A stretch of 64,000 bases of DNA from Gimesia algae (GTDB taxonomy: Bacteria; Planctomycetota; Planctomycetia; Planctomycetales; Planctomycetaceae), in the NCBI RefSeq assembly GCF_007746795.1, contig NZ_CP036343.1:310001-374000 (forward strand), in the 5' to 3' direction. Under the pieces are notes generated by a model. That model searched no databases. It worked only from the letters and a program-made list of their open reading frames with translations, and had not been told where the DNA came from. Below, one piece after another: positions 1 to 9,442 of the stretch. Position numbers and translations under genes: made by a program. The stretch's first letter is position 1. Each line of letters opens with the position of its first letter.

Positions 1-86
1 AGTTTTACTGTAGCGTCTCCAAGGCCATTTGGACCGAGTATACTAGATTGAGAGACGCTATGGTTAAATGTGATGCGCTCTAGAGG
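1..86. repeat. Dispersed repeat copy 1 with 9-bp dyad
   Basis: About 86 bases here match 29060-29145 at roughly 90% identity, in the same orientation, with one single-base indel. Inside is a perfect inverted repeat: TAGCGTCTC (11-19) and GAGACGCTA (52-60), separated by 32 bases. The copy begins at the window edge and may extend further left. No ORF explains the conservation. It could be a MITE-like or REP-like element, or a structured RNA or regulatory cassette; the sequence does not decide between these. Confidence 0.75.
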
Positions 87-343
87 TCTGCTTACTGAGC
101 GAGGTTGCTTCAGTCTGCAGAACCGGATCAGGAAGTGTACCCGATTTATGATTATTCAGCAGGTCGGCAATTTCTTTGATTGCGAACGAAATTGAGGGGG
201 TTACAATCAGGGTACAGGCAGCCCGGCTGTCGGCATTTCCCCGTTGCGCCAGACAATTGCAACAGACAAACAACTCACTCAGGCCGATCAGACGAACAGA
301 CCAGATTCAACAATCAGCAGTATCAGAGACAAGGGACATCAAT

Positions 344-1447
344 ATGGGATTCTGGATGGATAAACTGCGAGCCGAACTCGTAGATATTATTGAGTGGATC
401 GATGATTCAAAACACACCATGACCTGGCGGTTTCCCCGTTATCAGAATGAAATCAAAAATGGCGCGCAACTGATCGTCAGGCCCGGCCAGATGGCTTTGT
501 TTGTGCATCGCGGACAGGTCGCCGACGTCTTTGAGCCTGGGCATTATGAGCTCAAAACCGATAATCTGCCGATCCTGGCGACACTGCAGGGCTGGAAACA
601 TGGTTTCAACAGTCCCTTCCGTTCGGAAGTCTATTTCGTCAATACCACACAAATTACCGACTTGAAATGGGGCACTCCCAATCCGATCATGCTCCGTGAT
701 CCGGAGTTCGGTCCGATTCGACTGCGGGCCTTTGGCAACTATTCACTCAAAGCCAATGATCCGCGAATCCTGGTGAAAGAACTGGTGGGCACCAATGCGG
801 AGTTTCATTCAGAAGAAATCAACGAACTGTTACGCTCGATCATCAACAGTTCGTTCGCCGATCTGATTGGGGAGTCAAAATATGCGGCACTGGATCTCGC
901 TTCGAAATATACCGAGATTTCCACAGAACTGAAAAAAATAGTCAATGAACGAATCGATGATGAATATGGTCTGGAGACTCCCCAGTTACTGATCGTGAAT
1001 ATTTCCCTGCCGGAAACGGTGGAAAAAGCGCTGGATACCCGGACCAGTATGGGCGTGATTGGTGATATGAATAAATTCCAGCAGTTCCAGATGGGCCAGG
1101 CGATGCTCTCTGCAGCCGAAAACCCTTCGGGGGGAGGCGCAGCAGATGGCATGGGGCTGGGCATGGGGTTCGCGATGGCGAATCGGATGATGCAGTCTCC
1201 CGGAATGGGGGCCCCCACTCAGATGACGCCACCACCACCGCCGGCGGCCTGGCACATCGCCGTGAATGGCCAGTCACAGGGACCATATTCCCCGGAACAG
1301 ATTTCACAGGGAATCGCCGGGGGGCAGATCACCGATCAGACTCAGGTCTGGTCAGCCGGGATGTCAGGCTGGTTACCCGCGGGTCAGGTACCTCAGCTGT
1401 CAGGTTACTTTCAGGCCACACCACCTCCTCCACCACCGGCTGGTTAG
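344..1447 (+). CDS. SPFH/Band 7 protein with C-terminal GYF_2 domain
   Basis: The protein has 367 residues and resembles the bacterial 'virion core protein-like' SPFH family. The SPFH part covers roughly residues 25-245, starting near the conserved IVRPGQMALFV segment. A Gly/Met-rich linker follows (about 260-300). The last 60 residues form a GYF_2-like domain (GPYSPEQISQG, then a W-containing SGWLPA segment) and the protein ends in a proline run. The ATG at 344 is chosen because AAGGGA lies 7 bases upstream. The frame is open back to a TTG at 176, but that extension is Arg/Gln-rich and has no ribosome site. There is no signal peptide, so the protein is probably cytoplasmic or membrane-associated. 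The role is unknown: SPFH proteins scaffold membrane microdomains, and GYF_2 domains usually bind proline-rich peptides. Confidence 0.88.
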   Translation: MGFWMDKLRAELVDIIEWIDDSKHTMTWRFPRYQNEIKNGAQLIVRPGQMALFVHRGQVADVFEPGHYELKTDNLPILATLQGWKHGFNSPFRSEVYFVNTTQITDLKWGTPNPIMLRDPEFGPIRLRAFGNYSLKANDPRILVKELVGTNAEFHSEEINELLRSIINSSFADLIGESKYAALDLASKYTEISTELKKIVNERIDDEYGLETPQLLIVNISLPETVEKALDTRTSMGVIGDMNKFQQFQMGQAMLSAAENPSGGGAADGMGLGMGFAMANRMMQSPGMGAPTQMTPPPPPAAWHIAVNGQSQGPYSPEQISQGIAGGQITDQTQVWSAGMSGWLPAGQVPQLSGYFQATPPPPPPAG

Positions 1448-1542
1448 TCGAATATGGTTTCTGAATATGTTGACGGCATGAAAGCGGTACCGATCGTGAA
1501 ATCAGGCTGCCCCGGGCAGAGAGACCAGAGGCTGGTGTTTGC

Positions 1543-2709
1543 GTGAGAGTCGCACATATTATCACTCGTATGATTATCGGCGGTGCGCAGCAGAATACGC
1601 TTTACACGGTCGAGGATCAGTATCGGGATTACCAGGATGAAGTGATCCTGATGACTGGCCCCACCGATGGCCCGGAAGGAACACTTATTCCCCGCGCGGA
1701 ACAGGGGGGCTTTGATCTGCAGATCCTACCGCATCTGACACGGAGTATCAGTCCTCTGAATGACTGGCGCGCGTATCGGGAGCTGATTGCTGCTTTGCGG
1801 GAGTACCAGCCTGATCTGGTTCACACGCATAGTTCCAAGGCAGGTATTCTGGGAAGAGCCGCCGCCTGGAAACTGAAATTGCCGACGGTCCATACGATTC
1901 ATGGCGCCGCCTTTCATTTCGGGCAGTCCCCGGTGAATTATCATGCTTACATCGCCGCAGAGAAGTGGGCCGCCCGGCGTTGTGATCGGCTTATCAGCGT
2001 GTGTGATGCCATGACCGATCAGTACGTCGCCGCCGGAATTACTACCAGGGATCGCTGTGACACTGTCTACAGTGGCATGGAAGTCGAACCGTTTCTCACG
2101 CCCCCACGACCGCCGGAAGAAGTACGTCGTGAACTGGGAATCCAACCGGGGCAGATCGTCATTGGCAAAGTGGCTCGGCTGTTTCATCTGAAAGGGCACA
2201 AATATCTGATCGAAGCTGCCAGGCAGGTTGTCGATGCACAACCTGAGGTTCGATTTTTACTGATTGGCGATGGCATTCTTCGTGCAGAATTTGAAGCGAG
2301 GATTGCCGAACTGGGGCTGTCGGAGCATTTTATTTTTGCCGGACTGGTTCCTCCCGAACGCGTACCGGAATTGATTCATGCGATGGATATCATCGTGCAT
2401 ACCAGTGTCTGGGAAGGACTGGCCCGGGTGCTGCCTCAAGGGTTGATCGCCGGCAAGCCGGTCGTCTCCTATGACGTGGATGGGGCACGTGAAGTGGTGA
2501 TCCCCGAGGAAACCGGTTATCTGCTGCCCCCCGAGTCGATCGAACCACTGGCGCAGGCGTTAATAGAACTTGCCGCTGATCCGGAAAAACGGGAGCGGTT
2601 CGGTCAGACGGGGCGTGAACGGTTCACGGATCAGTTTCGGCATCAAACCATGACCCGCCAATTACGCGAAATTTATCAGCGGGTCCTGGATGCACGTCAG
2701 TCGGATTAA
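1543..2709 (+). CDS. Glycosyltransferase family 4
   Basis: This 388-residue protein has the two-lobed GT-B layout of GT4 enzymes, which transfer a sugar from a nucleotide-sugar donor to a glycan or lipid acceptor. The N-terminal loop GGAQ (residues 13-16) and HTHSSKAGILGR are typical of the acceptor lobe. The donor lobe carries IGKVARLFHLKGH, and the late segment around residue 290 (HTSVWEGLARVLPQGLIAGK) holds the family's E-x7-E-like region. The start is a GTG, because no ATG lies nearby in frame. It is downstream of the SPFH gene by 95 bases and convergent with the FG-GAP gene. The substrate cannot be told; surface polysaccharide or glycolipid synthesis is the usual role. Confidence 0.9.
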   Translation: MRVAHIITRMIIGGAQQNTLYTVEDQYRDYQDEVILMTGPTDGPEGTLIPRAEQGGFDLQILPHLTRSISPLNDWRAYRELIAALREYQPDLVHTHSSKAGILGRAAAWKLKLPTVHTIHGAAFHFGQSPVNYHAYIAAEKWAARRCDRLISVCDAMTDQYVAAGITTRDRCDTVYSGMEVEPFLTPPRPPEEVRRELGIQPGQIVIGKVARLFHLKGHKYLIEAARQVVDAQPEVRFLLIGDGILRAEFEARIAELGLSEHFIFAGLVPPERVPELIHAMDIIVHTSVWEGLARVLPQGLIAGKPVVSYDVDGAREVVIPEETGYLLPPESIEPLAQALIELAADPEKRERFGQTGRERFTDQFRHQTMTRQLREIYQRVLDARQSD

Positions 2710-2723
2710 GGCAATGGTCCGAT

Positions 2724-3944
2724 CTATTTCTGAATCAGAACATTCACCCCTTTTTTGTTGGACAGGACGATATCAGGACGTCCATCGCCGTTCATGTCAG
2801 CCATGGAGAACTGGGTTCCCACGCCTGTATCATTGCCGGCTTCAATTTTGTGCGGAATGATGTCAGGAGCCGCGTTTTTATTGCGTTTGATTTCATACCA
2901 GTACATCACGACCGGTTCTTTTCCACCCGGGTCTTTGCCGTTGTGGGCGAAGAACCGTTTCCCGGTGACCATATCCCGCTGTCCGTTGCCATTCATATCA
3001 ATGAAGTGCACGGCATGTGTTTGAGAATAGCTTTTATCGATCAGGTGTGCTTTGAACTTGGGCTTATCTCCACCAGTGAGATTTTCAAACCACCACACGC
3101 CAAACGCATGGGCGGAACTGCCGATGATGTCGTTGTCACCATCCATGTCGAGATCTTCCACGTGCAGATCAGCCATTTTTTCTGAGGGTTCAGAGCCATT
3201 CACGCTGAGCGTAAAGGGATGGAATTCCCACAGGCTTTCTCCCAGTACTTTCGGGGCTTCCCACCAGCCATTGGGGATCAATACGTCCTGTCGCCCATCC
3301 TGATTGAAGTCACCAACACCCAGCCCATGGTAATATTTGAATGTTCCGTTCTGCATGGGATCGCCAGGTTTGCTGATCGGAGTAAAGGTCCATTTTTTGT
3401 CAGCCAGATCGGGAGAAGGGATTTCCAGATAGCCCATCTGCTGTTCGGGTTGAGACCCAAAAATCAGTTCCGGTTTACCATCTCCGGTCAGGTCGGCGAA
3501 CTGCGGAGACTCATTACAGATACTGTGCCAGATCAGGTGTTCTTTCCAGTGACCTGATTCGTTCTTGGGATTTTCATACCAGTAGAACTCTTTGCCTGGG
3601 AAGCTGACGTAAATGAAATCGGTCCAGCCATCCTGGTTTATGTCATAGGCAAAATTACAGAAGCTGTCACTGTATCCTACACCTGCGACGAATTTTCCCG
3701 GTTTGCGAACTTCATGCATTTTCCAGTCGGGGGCTTCGTACCAGACGTCGCCGGCAATCACATCCATCTTGCCATCTTTATTCACGTCGGCGGCTGCAGA
3801 ACCTTCCGAGCGGAAGGCGGCGTCCAGTTGCTGTCGCTGCCAGGTTTCGCCGGCGGAAAGTGTCAGCGGAGCGGTCAGCAGAGCCAGCAGCGTGAAGATG
3901 GAGCAACGACTCAGTTGATGGTGGGTGTGATTGAGATTGTTCAT
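2724..3944 (-). CDS. Secreted FG-GAP/VCBS repeat protein
   Basis: This 406-residue secreted protein has an N-terminal hydrophobic segment (SIFTLLALLTAPLTLSA) that fits a signal peptide cleaved near residue 31. The rest is built of FG-GAP/VCBS-type blades, seen as repeated D-x-N/D-x-D-G-x-x-D motifs (DVNKDGKMD, DINQDGWTD, DLTGDGKPE, DFNQDGRQD, DLDMDGDND, DMNGNGQRD, DMNGDGRPD). Seven such calcium-binding-like loops imply a beta-propeller. Its ATG overlaps the TGA of the NHL gene in an ATGA junction, so the two are probably translated together. No catalytic motif is visible; extracellular binding is the likely role. Confidence 0.9.
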   Translation of the reverse strand: MNNLNHTHHQLSRCSIFTLLALLTAPLTLSAGETWQRQQLDAAFRSEGSAAADVNKDGKMDVIAGDVWYEAPDWKMHEVRKPGKFVAGVGYSDSFCNFAYDINQDGWTDFIYVSFPGKEFYWYENPKNESGHWKEHLIWHSICNESPQFADLTGDGKPELIFGSQPEQQMGYLEIPSPDLADKKWTFTPISKPGDPMQNGTFKYYHGLGVGDFNQDGRQDVLIPNGWWEAPKVLGESLWEFHPFTLSVNGSEPSEKMADLHVEDLDMDGDNDIIGSSAHAFGVWWFENLTGGDKPKFKAHLIDKSYSQTHAVHFIDMNGNGQRDMVTGKRFFAHNGKDPGGKEPVVMYWYEIKRNKNAAPDIIPHKIEAGNDTGVGTQFSMADMNGDGRPDIVLSNKKGVNVLIQK

Positions 3945-5047
3945 TTATGAGTTCCTGTTGTTAACTTGCGAACGCGGTAAGTTTCACTGTCTCCAATATA
4001 GACATTTCCTTTTGGTCCCACGTACACGCCGTGCGGGCGCGCCATGCGGCACTGGGCCGGATCTCCGTCTGGGCCATCTCCTTTTTTACCATCTCCCACA
4101 GCGGTTTCAATTGTGCCATCATTTTTACGGATGACGCGAATCGTATGGCTTTCTGTATCAGCCAGATAAATATCACCATTCGGAGCGACAGAAATTCCTT
4201 TCGGGCCGGACAGAGTTGCTTTCTCTGCGGGGCCGCCATGTCCCGTATATCCTTTTTTACCAGTGCCTGCGATGTGATGTAAAGTCTGATCATCCAGATC
4301 GATGCGATATACCTTGTTTCCTTCACGCAACGCGAGGTACAGAGAACCCTTACCGGAACCATCGGTAAAAAAGTCCAGCGCGCGTGGACCGTTAAGAGGA
4401 GTGCCGCCGACTTTCGCACCATCGGAAGTCGCCTTACGTTCACCCGTACCAGAGAATGTACTGACCGTGCCGGTGGTCAAATCAACGCGGCGAATGCGAT
4501 GGTTGCCGATATCGCAGATGTAGAGATTGTTGTCATTGTCCAGCGCGATGGAGTGCGGACGCGAGAATGTGGCATTCGTTGCCGGGCCGCCATCTCCGGA
4601 GAATCCTTTTTCGCCTGTGCCGGCAACGGTTGAGATCTGACCTGTTTTCGCATCGACGCGGCGGACAATGTTATTGATCATCTCAACAAAATACATATTG
4701 CCGGTTTGATCGAAGCGAACTTCGTAAGGTTCATTGAGTTTTGCTTCCAGAGCCGGGCCGCCGTCGCCGCTGTAGCCTTTCTTACCGGAACCGGCGACCG
4801 TGGAAATCTTTCCTGTTTTCTCATCAATGCGACGGATGACATGGCTTTTAATTTCACAGACATACAGTCCGCCGTCCGGTCCCAGAGTCAGGCCATAGGG
4901 TTCACCGACCTGGGCTTTCACTGCGGGGCCACCGTCGCCGGTATGACCGACTTTTCCTGTGCCGGCGAGTGTTTTGACGGTTTGAGCAGAAGCAGACGTA
5001 GTTAACAGGCTGAGCAGCAGGACTGCAGGGAACATCAATCGGTGCAT
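3941..5047 (-). CDS. Secreted NHL-repeat protein
   Basis: This 368-residue protein has a signal peptide (FPAVLLLSLLTTSASAQ) followed by six NHL-type units. Most units carry the signature G-T/S-G-x-x-G-x-x-G-D-G-G-P-A (for example AGSGKKGYSGDGGPA); the fourth and sixth are degenerate. The ending NHRIRR / SHTIRV-like strands are typical of a six-bladed propeller. It is the third gene of a minus-strand run (DUF1559, lipoprotein, NHL, FG-GAP) and is translationally coupled to the FG-GAP gene by a four-base overlap. A second possible ATG lies four codons in. Function unknown; protein or polysaccharide binding outside the cytoplasm is likely. Confidence 0.9.
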   Translation of the reverse strand: MHRLMFPAVLLLSLLTTSASAQTVKTLAGTGKVGHTGDGGPAVKAQVGEPYGLTLGPDGGLYVCEIKSHVIRRIDEKTGKISTVAGSGKKGYSGDGGPALEAKLNEPYEVRFDQTGNMYFVEMINNIVRRVDAKTGQISTVAGTGEKGFSGDGGPATNATFSRPHSIALDNDNNLYICDIGNHRIRRVDLTTGTVSTFSGTGERKATSDGAKVGGTPLNGPRALDFFTDGSGKGSLYLALREGNKVYRIDLDDQTLHHIAGTGKKGYTGHGGPAEKATLSGPKGISVAPNGDIYLADTESHTIRVIRKNDGTIETAVGDGKKGDGPDGDPAQCRMARPHGVYVGPKGNVYIGDSETYRVRKLTTGTHK

Positions 5048-5076
5048 GTTGTCATTCCAGAAGAAGAGTAGTTCAT

Positions 5077-5418
5077 TTACTGAGGAAGATCGTCAAACGG
5101 TCGTTGCGGATCGTCGTGTTTAAAGATCAGGTAACGTCCGACATTCGGATTCTGTTTTAACAGTTCCTTAGGAGAGATCAATTTGTGTGCATTGGACTGT
5201 TTGTCAATGACCAGTATTTTAACACCTTCTGGATGATCTTGCTTCTTGAAAAACTGTTCGAGCATAATATTATCAGGTTTCCCTTCTGCATCGAGTATCA
5301 CGACGTATTCGGCTGAAGGCTGGGGGACAAACGGTCGTTCCTCGGCACAGCTCTGAAAGATAAACGAGCACGCAGTTAACAGGCTCAGCGGAAAGAAATA
5401 TGAGTTAGCGGTATGCAT
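5077..5418 (-). CDS. Small predicted lipoprotein
   Basis: The protein has 113 residues with a hydrophobic leader and a lipobox-like FQSC, so lipidation would fall on Cys24. The mature part (about 90 residues) is charged, with a segment reading EYVVILDAEGKPDN, and resembles no family I can name. Its ATG follows directly on the stop of the DUF1559 gene with no spacer, and 29 bases separate it from the NHL gene, so it belongs to the same transcript. Confidence 0.75.
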   Translation of the reverse strand: MHTANSYFFPLSLLTACSFIFQSCAEERPFVPQPSAEYVVILDAEGKPDNIMLEQFFKKQDHPEGVKILVIDKQSNAHKLISPKELLKQNPNVGRYLIFKHDDPQRPFDDLPQ

Positions 5419-6345
5419 TTAATGTACGCCTCCCATCTCAGTTTCCAGTTTGTCTTTGTTGTTGAAAAGAATATTACTATCCATGGGGCCGAACCAGCCG
5501 ATCTGGAATTTTTGGGGGTCTCCTCCATAGACAGATGTTCCTGTTCCCGACATCACGGCTGACGTCACCCGACCATCCGCCCAGCCAATATTCGCCACAG
5601 TTCCCGTATGTCTAAAATGAATGGACGGGTCGGGACGATATGATGATTCTAGAAAAGTGGGAGGCGTGGGAGGCGAACCCCAGTTATCAACGAAGTAAGG
5701 GGGTTCGATAAAGCTGTACTCAATGATGTGTAAATCAGGGCCCTGTGCTAAAGCGGCATCAGAAAAGGCGACCGTGCGTGCGAGGCTGCCGATCTCCCGC
5801 ATGTTCGTGGAGACCATATTGTTGGTAGGATATGTATTCTTCCATGAGGTTCCCCCCAAATAGGCCTGGTTGTACCCGTAGCCGCCGGTTCCGCCTTCAA
5901 AGGCATTGTCCACAGTGCCGTGCTCGGCATAGTTTCCAAAGGTCGGGCATTTTTTGATACTGGTGCTCTGTTCGAGGAAAGGAGCTAATGGTCCCAGGTG
6001 CGCCTGAAATTTCGTGGTGGGATCGTCGGTGGTTCGTTCACCATGCCAGCGTTTTTTGCCTCCAATGCCGGCATGGTGGTCGGCTGCAGCGCGTGGCCAG
6101 TAGCCGCCGTTTGAATCCGCATACATATGGCAGGCCAGCACAATCTGACGCAGGTTATTTTTACAGTGCGCCATCCGGGCTGCTTCGCGTGCCTGTTGAA
6201 CTGCAGGCAGCAGTAATGCGACCAGAATTGCAATAATTGCGATGACGACCAGCAGCTCAATCAGGGTAAACCCACGCTTGCGGTGCGTTCTGGTATGCTG
6301 GTGATCAATCTGTGGGGCGGCGGAGGGAGGATTCGAAAAGTACAT
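5419..6345 (-). CDS. DUF1559 pseudopilin-like protein
   Basis: This 308-residue protein has the prepilin cleavage/methylation motif [20 protein letters not shown], preceded by a basic leader, so it should be processed by a type IV prepilin peptidase after the Gly. The conserved [12 protein letters not shown]-x-CKNNLRQI segment and the late [13 protein letters not shown] motif (an H-x9/10-DG signature) identify the planctomycete DUF1559 family. These proteins occur in large paralogous sets and are thought to be surface or pseudopilus-like. It is the first gene of the run leading to the NHL and FG-GAP proteins. I see no clear Shine-Dalgarno sequence. Confidence 0.95.
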   Translation of the reverse strand: MYFSNPPSAAPQIDHQHTRTHRKRGFTLIELLVVIAIIAILVALLLPAVQQAREAARMAHCKNNLRQIVLACHMYADSNGGYWPRAAADHHAGIGGKKRWHGERTTDDPTTKFQAHLGPLAPFLEQSTSIKKCPTFGNYAEHGTVDNAFEGGTGGYGYNQAYLGGTSWKNTYPTNNMVSTNMREIGSLARTVAFSDAALAQGPDLHIIEYSFIEPPYFVDNWGSPPTPPTFLESSYRPDPSIHFRHTGTVANIGWADGRVTSAVMSGTGTSVYGGDPQKFQIGWFGPMDSNILFNNKDKLETEMGGVH

Positions 6346-6469
6346 TCTGACGGTTACTTTATGGTTAGAGTGAAGCGTTGCAGGTGAAAAATATCACCCG
6401 GCATTCTAACCCTTCGCCGTTATTACTGTCTTGTCAGCAAACGGACTTCGAGCGTGGTAAACCACATTT

Positions 6470-6508
6470 TTACCGAAAAAGCAGTCCGAAGGTGAACGTT
6501 TTCGGTAA
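6470..6508 (-). other. Stem-loop after small membrane protein gene
   Basis: TTACCGAAAA (6470-6479) and TTTTCGGTAA (6499-6508) form a perfect 10-bp inverted repeat with a 19-base loop. On the minus strand it starts immediately after the stop codon at 6509-6511. There is no T-tract after the stem, so it is either a weak terminator or an mRNA 3'-end stabiliser. It supports the short upstream ORF being a real transcription unit. Confidence 0.5.
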
Positions 6509-6700
6509 TTATTCCGTCGCAGCGTCTGCCTGATTTTGTTTAGCGATGATTTCACGCTCTTTCTTCAGGCACATGGTGATGAAAGTACCTGAGATCGCGA
6601 CCTGGGCGATCAGATAGATCAGGATCTGTGGTCCGTTCAAGATAATACAGGCGCCGAAGGCGATGACAAACAGCGTAATCAGACGTGCTTTCAAACTCAT
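6509..6700 (-). CDS. Small hypothetical membrane protein
   Basis: The protein has 63 residues. Two hydrophobic stretches (about residues 7-23, LITLFVIAFGACIIL, and 26-44, QILIYLIAQVAISGTFIT) suggest two membrane passes, followed by a charged tail (KKEREIIAKQNQADAATE). It fits no family I recognise. A perfect stem-loop begins right after its stop. It lies alone between the DUF1559 run and the divergent Nif3-like gene. Confidence 0.6.
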   Translation of the reverse strand: MSLKARLITLFVIAFGACIILNGPQILIYLIAQVAISGTFITMCLKKEREIIAKQNQADAATE

Positions 6701-6867
6701 GAACTGGACCTTACTTTATTTCGAAGAAAGGAATCTCTTGTCTTTGGTTACACAAAGTATAGTGCTGTATGATACATTGATCAATTCAGATTTAATATAG
6801 CCAGAGAACCAGCAACTCGTTTTCTGGAAAACAGATAGTCTTCAGGAGACCCGGAGTAGAAATCACC

Positions 6868-7683
6868 ATGACCGATGTTGCAGAAATTCAGGAATATCTG
6901 ACGCACCTTGCTCCCCCGGATCTGGCAGAGAGCTGGGACAATGTCGGTTTAATAATGGGTGACCCGACTCAACCGGTCAGCCGGATTCTCACTTGTCTGA
7001 CGTTGACTCCAGATGTGGCTGCAGAAGCGATTTCCGAAAAAGCAGACCTGATCATCAGTCATCATCCAATTCTGTTTCGTCCGGTCCAGCAGATTACATC
7101 TAACTCAGTAGAAGGGAAAATGCTGCTGGACCTGATCCAGGCGAATATTTCTGTTTACAGTCCCCACACGTCGTATGACAGTGCCGAACAGGGTATCAAC
7201 TGGCAGTTGGCCCAACTGCTGGGACTGGAAGACGTGGGAATTCTCAGGCCTCTGAATTCCGGTGCAGATCCGAGTCTGCCAGAGCAGGGGGCAGGCCGCT
7301 ACGGCTCTTTACCCGCCGAATTCACCCTTGCGCAGGTGAATCAATTAATCAAACAGGCACTCAAGATCGATGCCCTGCAGTTTGTAGGAGATCCTGGTCT
7401 GAAGGTGAAACGGATTGGCATCGCGTGTGGAGCAGCAGCAGAGTTTCTGAGGGACGCACATCATCATGACTGTCAGGCTCTGTTGACGGGTGAAGCCCGG
7501 TTTCATGCCTGCCTCGAAGCCCGCGCACTGGGAATGGGCCTGATTCTACCCGGCCACTATGCCACGGAGCGTCCTGCGATGGAGCGGATGGCAGAACTGC
7601 TGCAGCAGAAGTTTTCTCAGTTAACGACCTGGGCGAGTCAAAAAGAGACAGATCCATTGCAATGGGATTGTGAAGCAGAGTGA
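6868..7683 (+). CDS. Nif3-like dinuclear metal-centre protein
   Basis: This 271-residue protein belongs to the Nif3/YbgI/DUF34 family, which forms toroidal hexamers with two metal ions per subunit. Expected metal ligands are visible: ISHHPILF near residue 65, the conserved SPHTSYD segment, and GHYATERP near residue 230. The opening WDNVGLIMGDP is characteristic. The family's reaction is not firmly established; a GTP cyclohydrolase-like or metal-chaperone role has been proposed. The gene is divergent from the small membrane protein gene and has GGAG upstream of the ATG. It looks ordinary in length and content. Confidence 0.93.
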   Translation: MTDVAEIQEYLTHLAPPDLAESWDNVGLIMGDPTQPVSRILTCLTLTPDVAAEAISEKADLIISHHPILFRPVQQITSNSVEGKMLLDLIQANISVYSPHTSYDSAEQGINWQLAQLLGLEDVGILRPLNSGADPSLPEQGAGRYGSLPAEFTLAQVNQLIKQALKIDALQFVGDPGLKVKRIGIACGAAAEFLRDAHHHDCQALLTGEARFHACLEARALGMGLILPGHYATERPAMERMAELLQQKFSQLTTWASQKETDPLQWDCEAE

Positions 7684-7893
7684 AAAGGAGCGAAAACAGT
7701 GATTCAGGACTGATTTAGATGGCTCTATGTATATTCCATATTGGTTGCCATTGACCTGATCGGCAGATTTCGCCATTATCCTCCCTCTCTCAGTCGTATA
7801 GATCCTCTTTTTTGACACACTCTCTGAACACAATACCGTTTTAGAGTGTCATAATCTGTAACAACCAGCTCACATAAGACTTAAAAAATTTCG

Positions 7894-9375
7894 ATGTCCA
7901 AAGTGAAACCCAACCGTTTTGAAGCAGAACGGATAAAAAAATTAGAGAAAATTCAGTCACTCGGATTTGATCCCTGGGGTCAACGGTTTGATGGCCATAT
8001 TCCGATCGCTGATGCACGTACCCAAGCCCCCGAAGCTTCCGGCGAAGACGGGGAAGAAGTGCGCATTGCGGGGCGCATCATGTTGCGTCGTAAAGCGGGA
8101 AAACTCCGTTTTTATGATATCAAAGACTGGACCGGCAAAATCCAGCTGCTCTTTTCCCGGGGAGATTTGACCGAAGCCCAGTGGGAACTGATGGGAACAC
8201 TGGATCTGGGTGACCTGATCGGCATCGATGGCTGTCTGCGACGGACTGAGACCGGTGAGATTTCCGTCTTCGTGAAAGGACTGACCGTACTCTGTAAATC
8301 ACTGGCACAGCCGCCGGAAAAACACCATAGTGTCAAAGATGTCGAACTACTGCTGCGTCAGCGCTCACTGGATCTGATCTATACCGAAGGCGTTCTGGAA
8401 AAAATGCTCAAACGGAGTCAGATCATTGACTCGGTCCGGCAGACGCTGCGGAATCAGAAGTTCGCGGAAGTCGAAACGCCCGTGTTACATGCTGTCGCCG
8501 GTGGCGCCGCTGCGCGTCCTTTTACTACACATCATAATACGCTCGATATCGAGCTCTACATGCGAATTGCCCTGGAACTGCACCTCAAGCGATTGATGGT
8601 CGGCGGAATTGAACGCGTGTATGAAATGGGCCGCGTCTTCCGTAATGAAGGAATTGACGCAACCCATAATCCCGAATTCACGATGATTGAAATCTACCAG
8701 GCATATGGCAATTATGAAACAATGATGGATCTGACCGAAGCCATCGTCACCGACGCCGTCAAAACGATCAGCGAAACGATGGAACTTCCCTGGGGCGAAG
8801 AGGAAACGATTGATTTCAGTGGTCCCTGGGAACGGAAAAAATATCTTGACCTCATCAGAGAACATGCGGGCTGTGATCCAGCAGATCCGGCTGCTGTTGC
8901 AGCAGTGGCAAAACAGCATGGGATTGAAACGGAGAATGTGCATCCCGATGTGGTTCTGAATGAAGTTTTTGAGGCCACCTGTGAAGAACATCTGACCGGG
9001 CCGGTTTTCGTGATTGATTACCCCGCCTCGATCTGTCCGCTCACCAAGCGGAAGCAGGATGATCCCCACATTGCCGAGCGGTTCGAACTGTTCGTTAAAG
9101 GGATGGAACTGGCGAATGCCTACACTGAACTAAATGACCCGCTGCTGCAGGAAGAATTATTCCAGACTCAACTCTCGGGGCTTTCGGAAGAAGACTCGAT
9201 GGCGAAGATGGATACAGATTTTATTAAAGCGTTAAAGGTTGGTATGCCACCGGCTGGAGGCCTGGGGATCGGGATTGACCGTCTTGTAATGTTGCTGACG
9301 AACAGTCACAGCATTCGTGACGTGATCTTCTTCCCACTGCTTCGACCCGAAGGACAGCCGTCACAGCCTGAGTAA
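7894..9375 (+). CDS. lysS: Lysyl-tRNA synthetase, class II
   Basis: This 493-residue cytoplasmic enzyme charges tRNA-Lys with lysine using ATP. The N-terminal OB-fold for anticodon binding covers about residues 50-150 ([17 protein letters not shown]). The class II catalytic core follows: motif 2 ([13 protein letters not shown] and HNPEFTMIE, residues about 245-270) and motif 3 ([14 protein letters not shown], near 455-470, ending FFPLLRPE). Its length is normal. The ATG has no obvious Shine-Dalgarno sequence; the upstream bases are A/T-rich. The ABC permease gene starts 67 bases downstream, so the two may be co-transcribed. Confidence 0.97.
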   Translation: MSKVKPNRFEAERIKKLEKIQSLGFDPWGQRFDGHIPIADARTQAPEASGEDGEEVRIAGRIMLRRKAGKLRFYDIKDWTGKIQLLFSRGDLTEAQWELMGTLDLGDLIGIDGCLRRTETGEISVFVKGLTVLCKSLAQPPEKHHSVKDVELLLRQRSLDLIYTEGVLEKMLKRSQIIDSVRQTLRNQKFAEVETPVLHAVAGGAAARPFTTHHNTLDIELYMRIALELHLKRLMVGGIERVYEMGRVFRNEGIDATHNPEFTMIEIYQAYGNYETMMDLTEAIVTDAVKTISETMELPWGEEETIDFSGPWERKKYLDLIREHAGCDPADPAAVAAVAKQHGIETENVHPDVVLNEVFEATCEEHLTGPVFVIDYPASICPLTKRKQDDPHIAERFELFVKGMELANAYTELNDPLLQEELFQTQLSGLSEEDSMAKMDTDFIKALKVGMPPAGGLGIGIDRLVMLLTNSHSIRDVIFFPLLRPEGQPSQPE

Positions 9376-9442
9376 ACCATGGATGTATTCGGCAATCAGT
9401 TGTATTGATTGTCGTCAAAAAATCAGCCAAAGGATTGGCCGT

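Noticed and set aside
64-273. 69-codon minus-strand ORF overlapping dispersed repeat copy 1
   Set aside because: It starts with TTG, has no ribosome site, and its end falls inside a non-coding repeat whose second copy does not keep the frame.
942-1307. Overlapping minus-strand ORFs within the SPFH gene
   Set aside because: Shadow frames of a clear coding gene; Arg/Pro/Ser-rich translations.
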